Of a stretch of 61,033 bases of DNA, positions 50,393 to 56,599 are shown in pieces; position 1 is the stretch's first letter; every line of letters begins with the position of its first letter. A model generated the notes under the pieces. It saw only the letters and a list, made by a program, of their open reading frames with translations. It was not told the DNA's origin and did not search any database. This DNA is from Firm-04 sp045617625 (GTDB lineage Bacteria; Bacillota; Clostridia; Oscillospirales; Ruminococcaceae), in contig JAZLJA010000020.1 in NCBI GenBank assembly GCA_045617625.1, forward strand, positions 1 to 61,033, in the 5' to 3' direction. A program made the translations under genes and the position numbers.

Positions 50393-53014
50393 ATGAAAAA
50401 GAAAACCGCAGCCGCTGTTCTGACTGCCGCATTGCTCGTTCCCTGTGCAGCGATGCCCGCATCAGCAGCAACCCCAACCATGCGCGGTGACGTCAATCTG
50501 GACAGTGTCGTCACCGTATCTGACGCGATTCTGCTTTGCCGTGCCGTCAATTCTGACAGCACCGTGAGCCTGAACGCGACCGCCCGTGCCAACGGCGATA
50601 TGGATGACGACGGTGCTCTTACGGGAATCGACGCCACTACGCTTCTGCGTGTTATCGCCCGTTTGGAAACGCCGCTTCCGATTTCGGAAGAAATCACCCC
50701 GCAGGTGCCCGAGCATGATCCGGCTTACATTCATCTGCACGGCAGCTCCATCTCCGTGGAAGGTGAATATGTCGATGTGCAGGGCAGCACTGCGACCATC
50801 ACTGCATCGGGCATCTATTATATTGACGGCGATCTGCAAAACGGTCAGATCATCGTGAATGTGCCTGATGAGACCGTGGACAATGCCACCGTGAAGCTGT
50901 ATCTGGACGGCGTGACCATGACCAACAGCTCCGCCCCCGTCATTCTTGTGGAGAATGCGGAAAACACCTCCATCAATCTCGTGGAGGGCAAGGAAAACAC
51001 CCTTTCGGACGGCACCGATACTCCGACTGCGGAGGAAGCCGATCATGCTGTTCTGCACGCAAAAGATGACATGACCATCAAAGGCGACGGCACGCTCATC
51101 ATCACTGCCGGAACACAATATGGCATTCACTGCGGCAACGATCTGAAATTCAACGGCGGCACTGTGAAGATCACCACTGAAAATTCGGATGCAGTCCGCG
51201 GCAAAACTTCTGTCACGATCAAAGACGGTACGCTCGATATCGACACCGAGGGCGACGGCATCAAATCGACACAGGGCAGCCTTGAAATGGAGGGCGGCAA
51301 TGTGCTGATCAAATCAGGAAAGGATGCGGTGCAGGCTGAAACCACAATGTTGATTTCTGACGGAAAACTGCTTGCATTCGGCGACAGAGGACTGACTGCT
51401 GCTCAGAGCGTTGAGATCACAGGCGGCACCGTGCTTGCAACCGCCACCGATAATGCCTGTGAGAGTCTTTCGGCTGATTCAGTCAACACGATGCAGCTTT
51501 CTTTCGTCAAGGAATGGAGCAAGAACAATCCCATTGCCCTGACCGATACAAGCGGCAGCATCAAATTCGAGGAGAACACCCACAAAAAATACCGTTATGC
51601 TGTTATTTCTGACGCATCCCTTTCGGGTGACAGCCTTGTGTACGCAGGCGGCATTGAGATGTTCCATGACGGCAAGGAAAGCTTTTCACCTGCCGGCAGC
51701 TACGAAAATGTCAACAATTCCGATGATTCCAAGCTGCTCTACGGCGGTTTCTTCGACCAGTCGAGTGTCCACAAGGTCGAGGTCAAAATGGCTGACAATC
51801 AATGGAAGGATTTCCTCGCACATTCGCAGGATGAGCAATACTATCCCTGCGATGTCGTCATTGACGGCGAGACTTATCCGAATGTCGGCATCCGCACCAA
51901 GGGGCACAGTTCCAATATGTTCGTCTATCAGGCGGGCAAGGACAAATACAGCTTCCGCATTAAACTTGATAAATACGAAAAATTGCAGAATTATCACGGC
52001 TTGACCGAATTCTGCATGAACAATATGTATTCTGACCCGTCCTGCATGCGTGATATCCTTTGCTACAACGCAATGGAGATGCTGGATGCCTATGCACCGA
52101 TTTGCGGATACACGGATATGTATCTGAACGGACAGCTTTACAGCTTCTATTTTCTTGCTGAACAGCCCGGCACCACGCTTGGCGAACGTCTGGCAACCGA
52201 TGATGAAGCTGTTCTCTACAAAGCGGCAGATGTCGGCAGCAATTATGACTGCACGTTTGCGAACGATATGAAGCTCAACAACTTTGAGGTAAAATTCGGA
52301 ACCGATGACAATCTCACCCACATTTCCGAAGTGGTGAATGCAATCAACCGTGTTTCTTCCTCGAATTATAAGTTCATTGAGGATATCCTTGATGTGCCGA
52401 GTTTTCTGAAGGGCTTTGCCGTCAATGCCGTGATGTGCAACTATGACAGCTATAACGGACAGATGGCGCACAACTACTACGTGGAATATACCGGCGGCAA
52501 AATGTACTATGTCGGCTGGGACTATAATCTCTGTCTGGGCAACTTCATGGATTACGGCGCAGCTGCTGATTCCGACATCAACACGGGAATGTATCAGGCG
52601 GATGCCAATCGCCGTCCGCTGCTCACCAAGCTGCTGGCAGTTCCCGAATACAAGACCATGTATAACGGCTATGTCAAGGAAATCGTGCAGTATTACAGCA
52701 ATCCGGAGCAGACTGTCAACGGATTTGCCACACTGATCCGCAGTCATGTCAAAGCTGACCCGCGTTTCTTCTTCACCGCAGACCAGTTTGAATCCAACAT
52801 TGCCAAAAGTGCCAACGGCTTGCAGACCAATGGCGGTCAAGGCGGCGGTTGGGGCGGCTTCGGCGGATTTGGCGGCTTCGGTGGTTTCGGAGGCTTTGGC
52901 GGTTTTGGAGGCTTCGGCGGCGGAGGCGGATTGTTCTCCTACGGCGGTGATTCCGTTTCGATCGTTGATTTCATGATTCGTCGTTTCGAGGTCATCAACC
53001 AGACGCTTCAGTGA
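50393..53014 (+). CDS. Secreted dockerin protein with Cthe_2159-like and CotH kinase domains
   Basis: 873 residues. Signal peptide (about 1-27), then an N-terminal type I dockerin (about 31-93, GDVNLDSVVTVSDAILLCR and NGDMDDDGALTGIDATTLLR). A parallel beta-helix similar to the carbohydrate-binding Cthe_2159/DUF4353 domain spans about 115-420 (repeats such as GTLIITAGTQYGIHC, GTLDIDTEGDGIKS). A CotH kinase-like domain spans about 455-780 (GIRTKGHSS, YYVGWDYNLCLGNF). A Gly-Phe repeat lies near 820-845. CotH proteins phosphorylate secreted or spore-coat proteins; the acidic active-site residues appear present but I cannot place them all. Cthe_2159 binds pectic and cellulosic polymers. An N-terminal dockerin is less usual than a C-terminal one. 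Confidence 0.88.
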   Translation: MKKKTAAAVLTAALLVPCAAMPASAATPTMRGDVNLDSVVTVSDAILLCRAVNSDSTVSLNATARANGDMDDDGALTGIDATTLLRVIARLETPLPISEEITPQVPEHDPAYIHLHGSSISVEGEYVDVQGSTATITASGIYYIDGDLQNGQIIVNVPDETVDNATVKLYLDGVTMTNSSAPVILVENAENTSINLVEGKENTLSDGTDTPTAEEADHAVLHAKDDMTIKGDGTLIITAGTQYGIHCGNDLKFNGGTVKITTENSDAVRGKTSVTIKDGTLDIDTEGDGIKSTQGSLEMEGGNVLIKSGKDAVQAETTMLISDGKLLAFGDRGLTAAQSVEITGGTVLATATDNACESLSADSVNTMQLSFVKEWSKNNPIALTDTSGSIKFEENTHKKYRYAVISDASLSGDSLVYAGGIEMFHDGKESFSPAGSYENVNNSDDSKLLYGGFFDQSSVHKVEVKMADNQWKDFLAHSQDEQYYPCDVVIDGETYPNVGIRTKGHSSNMFVYQAGKDKYSFRIKLDKYEKLQNYHGLTEFCMNNMYSDPSCMRDILCYNAMEMLDAYAPICGYTDMYLNGQLYSFYFLAEQPGTTLGERLATDDEAVLYKAADVGSNYDCTFANDMKLNNFEVKFGTDDNLTHISEVVNAINRVSSSNYKFIEDILDVPSFLKGFAVNAVMCNYDSYNGQMAHNYYVEYTGGKMYYVGWDYNLCLGNFMDYGAAADSDINTGMYQADANRRPLLTKLLAVPEYKTMYNGYVKEIVQYYSNPEQTVNGFATLIRSHVKADPRFFFTADQFESNIAKSANGLQTNGGQGGGWGGFGGFGGFGGFGGFGGFGGFGGGGGLFSYGGDSVSIVDFMIRRFEVINQTLQ
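52843..52932 (+). repeat. Gly-Gly-Phe coding repeat
   Basis: About nine tandem GGF codon triplets (ggc-ggc/a-ttt/c), ending in a Gly run. Low-complexity, slippage-prone, near the C-terminus of the CotH protein. Confidence 0.85.
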
Positions 53015-53039
53015 ATCAATCTATGAATTCAAAATAAAC

Positions 53040-53088
53040 AGGAGGGTTGGAAACGCAAAATGTTTCCAACCCTCCTGATTTCGTTTTT
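53040..53088. terminator. Terminator between the CotH and Thr-rich lipoprotein genes
   Basis: Perfect 15-bp stem AGGAGGGTTGGAAAC / GTTTCCAACCCTCCT; T5 follows after seven bases. It lies between convergent genes. Confidence 0.85.
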
Positions 53089-53118
53089 GATGAAACCTCT
53101 TGAAGCAAAAAATGATGT

Positions 53119-53553
53119 TCATGCAAACGGGTCAAGTTCGGGCAGTTCGTTGGGGTCATGAATGGGCTTGGCGGTTGTGGTGGTCGTGGTGATCGTTGTC
53201 GTGGTTTCGGTGGTTGTTGTCAGTGTGGTTTGCGGTTCCGTTTGCGATGTCGTTTGCGGTTTGACGGAGGTGCCTGCTTGCTGTTCGGAGGACTGTGTGA
53301 CGGCGGTTGTGGTCTGCGTTGTCGTCATGGAGGTGCTTTGGAGAGAAGTAGTTTCGGAAACGGAAGCAAATGAAGATGTTGTTGTTTCTGTCGTATCAAC
53401 GGTTGTTTCAGCGGCAGATGCCGTTGTTTCCGTCGTAGTGGTGGTTGAAGTTTCCACGGGCGGCTCAGAAGATTCCGTGTTTGTTTTATTGCATCCCGCA
53501 AGCAAAATGACGGCGGTGAGACAAATCATAATCGGGAACAGTTTGTTTTTCAT
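53119..53553 (-). CDS. Thr-rich lipoprotein of unknown function
   Basis: 144 residues. Lipoprotein signal with lipobox LLAGC (Cys about 20). Nearly all the rest is low-complexity Thr/Ser/Glu (TTTTTETTASAAETT...), ending DPNELPELDPFA. No folded domain is visible. It looks like a wall-spanning stalk or O-glycosylated spacer. ATG at 53553 behind GGAAAGGATGG. It is divergent from the DAHP synthase gene, with promoters 20 nt apart. Confidence 0.75.
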   Translation of the reverse strand: MKNKLFPIMICLTAVILLAGCNKTNTESSEPPVETSTTTTTETTASAAETTVDTTETTTSSFASVSETTSLQSTSMTTTQTTTAVTQSSEQQAGTSVKPQTTSQTEPQTTLTTTTETTTTITTTTTTAKPIHDPNELPELDPFA

Positions 53554-53584
53554 GTGTGTCCATCCTTTCCAAAATGACAAAATC

Positions 53585-53613
53585 AGTATAGCATAAGCGA
53601 GAGGATTTGTCAA
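53585..53613 (-). promoter_or_regulatory. Promoter of the Thr-rich lipoprotein gene
   Basis: Minus strand TTGACA (53608-53613), 17-nt spacer, TATACT (53585-53590). Confidence 0.83.
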
Positions 53614-53616
53614 GAC

Positions 53617-53630
53617 TTCACCTCGGTGAA
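53617..53630. promoter_or_regulatory. Palindrome between two divergent promoters
   Basis: TTCACC-TC-GGTGAA, sitting 3 nt upstream of the aroF-side -35 box and 3 nt upstream of the lipoprotein -35 box. A regulator bound here could control both genes. Confidence 0.5.
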
Positions 53631-53633
53631 AGC

Positions 53634-53662
53634 TTGACATTTCGTGCAAATCGGTATATAAT
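53634..53662 (+). promoter_or_regulatory. Promoter of the DAHP synthase gene
   Basis: TTGACA (53634-53639), 17-nt spacer, TATAAT (53657-53662), 30 nt before the start. Confidence 0.87.
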
Positions 53663-53692
53663 AACAGCAGTTATGAAAGGAGAAACGGTCTT

Positions 53693-54724
53693 ATGATGAA
53701 TCTGGATTTTGAACGAAAACTGACCATTCCGATGGAGGTCAAGAAGATGTATCCTGTAGACAGCGAGATGGAACAGATCGTGACTGCACGCGCCGAAACC
53801 ATCCGTCAGATCTTTTCGGGTGAGGATCAGCGGCTGTTGCTGATCATCGGACCCTGTTCGGCGGACAACCCCGACAGTGTGCTGGCGTATATTTCGCGTC
53901 TGCGGACCGTGCAGGAACAGGTCGCGGATAAAATTTTCATCATCCCGCGTATTTATACCAACAAGCCCCGCACGACGGGCGCAGGCTATAAGGGGCTGCT
54001 GCATCAGCCGAATCCGCAGGAAAAGCCCGATATGTTCAAGGGTATCATTGCCACTCGTGCGCTGCATATGCGTGCGCTGAAGGAGACTGGTTTTTCCTGT
54101 GCAGATGAGATGCTTTATCCCGAAAACCATAAGTATCTTGATGATCTGCTGGCATATGTTGCAGTCGGCGCACGCTCGGTGGAGAATCAGGAGCATCGGT
54201 TGGTGTCAAGCGGCGTGATGCAGCCTGTGGGCATGAAAAATCCCACCAGCGGCGACCTTTCCGTGATGATGAATGCGATCACCGCCGCACAGCACGGGCA
54301 CACGTTCATTTACCGCGGATGGGAAGTACACTCCACGGGAAATCCGCTTGCACACGCGATTCTGCGCGGCTATATGAATCAGCATGGGGAGTCGCTGCCG
54401 AATTATCACTATGAAGATCTGGCGCATCTGGCAGATCTGTACGCGCAGGGTGAATATGCAAATCCTGCGCTGATCGTTGACTGCAACCACGCAAATTCGG
54501 GCAAAAAGCCGTTTGAGCAGTCGCGCATTCTCAAAGAGGTGCTTCACAGCTGCCGTCACAACACGGAGATTCAAAAGCTGGTCAAGGGCTTCATGATCGA
54601 AAGCTATCTGGAAGATGGTGCGCAAAAGCCCGATGGCGGCTGCTATGGCAAATCCATCACCGACCCGTGCATCGGCTGGGAAAAAACCGAGCGTCTGATT
54701 CTCGAAACAGCAGAGCTGCTGTGA
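53693..54724 (+). CDS. 3-deoxy-7-phosphoheptulonate synthase (type I, AroFGH-like)
   Basis: 343 residues. Condenses PEP and erythrose-4-phosphate, the entry step of the shikimate pathway. Motifs: LLLIIGPCSADNPDSVLAY (PEP/metal site with Cys), PRIYTNKPRTTGAGYKGLL, GARSVENQEHR, MKNPTSGDLSVM, VDCNHANSGK (metal His) and ESYLEDGAQ. These are type I alpha (E. coli AroF/G/H) features, with the regulatory N-terminal extension (about 1-45) present, so feedback control by an aromatic amino acid is likely; which one is not clear. Single gene with its own promoter and terminator. ATG behind GAAAGGAG. Confidence 0.95.
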   Translation: MMNLDFERKLTIPMEVKKMYPVDSEMEQIVTARAETIRQIFSGEDQRLLLIIGPCSADNPDSVLAYISRLRTVQEQVADKIFIIPRIYTNKPRTTGAGYKGLLHQPNPQEKPDMFKGIIATRALHMRALKETGFSCADEMLYPENHKYLDDLLAYVAVGARSVENQEHRLVSSGVMQPVGMKNPTSGDLSVMMNAITAAQHGHTFIYRGWEVHSTGNPLAHAILRGYMNQHGESLPNYHYEDLAHLADLYAQGEYANPALIVDCNHANSGKKPFEQSRILKEVLHSCRHNTEIQKLVKGFMIESYLEDGAQKPDGGCYGKSITDPCIGWEKTERLILETAELL

Positions 54725-54732
54725 TCAATCAT

Positions 54733-54780
54733 GCCGCAGGGGAGACGAGGCATAAGGCTTCGTTTTCTCTGCGGCTTTTT
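54733..54780 (+). terminator. Terminator of the DAHP synthase gene
   Basis: GCCGCAG...CTGCGGC with inner pairing (GAGACGA/TCGTTTTC) and T5. Confidence 0.85.
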
Positions 54781-54903
54781 GCAAGAAAATGGTATCGTGC
54801 GGGATTATTTTTCACATTGAGGATAAGATATTACCATTTCGGGCGGTATTTTGATAGTGTTTTGCGAAAAAATATGGCATAATGACAGCATAAGAGCAAA
54901 CTC

Positions 54904-54968
54904 TGCAAAAATGGCGGGATACGTCGGCAGTCACCCCTTCGGCTGTAAACGTCACTCCACGTTTTTGC
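54904..54968 (+). ncRNA. Structured 5' leader of the GH16 lipoprotein gene
   Basis: GCAAAAA (54905-54911) pairs with TTTTTGC (54962-54968), extended by TGG/CCA. Inside, ACGT pairs with ACGT (54921-54924 / 54949-54952), enclosing GCAGTC / GGCTGT (54927-54932 / 54941-54946) with loop ACCCCTTC. The Shine-Dalgarno site lies about 12 nt after the closing helix. I could not match it to a riboswitch class I know; GEMM (c-di-GMP) and guanidine signatures were looked for and are absent. Confidence 0.45.
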
Positions 54969-54996
54969 GCAATGCGACGAAAGGATGCGATAATCA

Positions 54997-56415
54997 ATGC
55001 AAAAGCAAATTTGGAAGCGCACAGCAGTCGGATCCGTTGCGCTGATGATGACGCTGCTTTGCGGTTGTGAGGGCAGTTCTTCCTCACAAACGGCAGAATC
55101 GTCACCGGCAGAGACGACCACACCTGTGGTGAAAACCGAAGCCCCCGCCATTGAGGGTTACAATCTCCTTTGGAATGATGAATTTGAGGGCGACAAGCTG
55201 GACGAAAGCATCTGGGGCTATGATCCCCATGAGCCGGGCTGGACAAACGAGGAATTGCAGGAATACACCACCTCGACCGACAATGTGTTCACCCGCGACG
55301 GCAAGCTGATTCTCAAAGCCATCAAAACCCAGACGGAAAACGGCGGCGATTACTACACCTCAGGCAAGATCAAGTCGCAGGGCAAAAAAGATTTCCTTTA
55401 CGGCAAAGTTGTGGCAAGTGCCAAGGTGCCCGTAGGGCAGGGCTTGTGGCCGGCGATCTGGATGATGCCGACCGATGAGGCGCATTACGGTCAGTGGCCG
55501 AAGTGCGGCGAGATCGACATCATGGAGGTGCTTGGCAGCGATGTCAAGACCGCATACAGCACCATCCACTACGGCGAACCGCACGGCGAACAGCAGGGCA
55601 CGCTTGCCCTCACTGACGGCAGCTCGTATGCTGATTCGTTCCATGAGTATTCCGTCGAGTGGGAGCCGGGCGAGATCCGCTGGTATATCGACAACAACCT
55701 TGTGCTGACCGTCAACGACTGGTTCAGTGCTGTGCAGGGCGAGGATGAGAAACCCTATCCCGCACCGTTTGACCAGACTTTCTTTGTGCAGATGAATCTT
55801 GCAGTGGGCGGCACATGGCCGGGCAACCCCGATGCTTCGACGAATTTCGATAAAGCAGAGTTTGAAGTGGATTATGTCCGCGTGTATCAGAAAGATGCTT
55901 ACGATACCAACGTGCAAAAGCCGCAAAAGAACTACCGCGAACCGCTGGAGGACGGCAACTATATCCTCAACGGCGATTTTGCCGAGGCTGAGGATCTGAC
56001 CGATGATACCAACTGGAAATTCCTGCTGTTCAACGGCGGTGTTGGTGAAGCGGAGATCAAGGATAACATGATCGTCATTTCCTCGACGGATGCAGGCACT
56101 GAGGAATATTCCGTGCAGCTTGTGCAGCCTGAACTGCCGATCATCAAGGGCAAAAAGTATCGCGTGAGCTTTGATGCAAAGGCGGATGAAAACCGCGAGA
56201 TCATTGTGGCAGTCACCGCACCGACGGCGGGCTGGGTTCGTTATCTGCCCGACACAAAGCAGGCGATCACCACAGAAATGCAGACCTACACCTTTGATTT
56301 CGAGATGAAAGACAAGGATGACAACAACGGACGTCTCGAATTCAACATGGGTAAATATGGCGAGACTGCAACGGTGTATATCACGAATGTTCGTGTGGAA
56401 GAAATCACCGAGTAA
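54997..56415 (+). CDS. GH16 beta-glucanase lipoprotein with C-terminal CBM4/9-like domain
   Basis: 472 residues. Lipobox LLCGC (Cys about 24), a short Ser/Thr spacer, then a GH16 catalytic domain (about 55-305). The catalytic motif GEIDIMEVLG has nucleophile Glu172, Asp174 and acid/base Glu177; ASAKVPVGQGLWPAIWMMP and the late FFVQMNLAVGGTWPG follow the laminarinase-like pattern. A CBM4/9-type beta-sandwich (about 320-470) ends the protein. It should cut beta-1,3- or beta-1,3-1,4-glucan at the cell surface. There is no dockerin, so it is anchored by lipid instead of on the cellulosome. Start ATG behind AAAGGATG; a folded leader precedes it. Confidence 0.93.
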   Translation: MQKQIWKRTAVGSVALMMTLLCGCEGSSSSQTAESSPAETTTPVVKTEAPAIEGYNLLWNDEFEGDKLDESIWGYDPHEPGWTNEELQEYTTSTDNVFTRDGKLILKAIKTQTENGGDYYTSGKIKSQGKKDFLYGKVVASAKVPVGQGLWPAIWMMPTDEAHYGQWPKCGEIDIMEVLGSDVKTAYSTIHYGEPHGEQQGTLALTDGSSYADSFHEYSVEWEPGEIRWYIDNNLVLTVNDWFSAVQGEDEKPYPAPFDQTFFVQMNLAVGGTWPGNPDASTNFDKAEFEVDYVRVYQKDAYDTNVQKPQKNYREPLEDGNYILNGDFAEAEDLTDDTNWKFLLFNGGVGEAEIKDNMIVISSTDAGTEEYSVQLVQPELPIIKGKKYRVSFDAKADENREIIVAVTAPTAGWVRYLPDTKQAITTEMQTYTFDFEMKDKDDNNGRLEFNMGKYGETATVYITNVRVEEITE

Positions 56416-56446
56416 CAACCGAACGATAGACCCTCCCTATATAAAT

Positions 56447-56481
56447 ACGCTCATCCCGTTTGCGGGGTGAGCGTGTTTTTT
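56447..56481 (+). terminator. Terminator of the GH16 lipoprotein gene
   Basis: Stem ACGCTCATCCCG / CGGGGTGAGCGT, loop TTTG, then T6. Confidence 0.9.
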
Positions 56482-56544
56482 CGCAGGGGATACGGTCATG
56501 CGGCGATGCAAAACGACAAAGCAAAAAACATTTTTCATTGATAT

Positions 56545-56580
56545 AAAAAGCACGCGCATCCCGATTTGGAATGCGCGTGT
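56545..56580 (-). terminator. Terminator of the GH141-like gene
   Basis: Minus strand ACACGCGCATTCC / GGGATGCGCGTG (one mismatch), followed by T5. Confidence 0.82.
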
Positions 56581-56599
56581 TTCGTTGTGCGCTGTGAGA

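Noticed and set aside
54904..54968. c-di-GMP (GEMM) riboswitch before the GH16 gene
   Set aside because: The conserved CGCAAAGC segment and tetraloop-receptor pattern of GEMM are missing, although AGCAAAC occurs; kept only as an unassigned structured leader.
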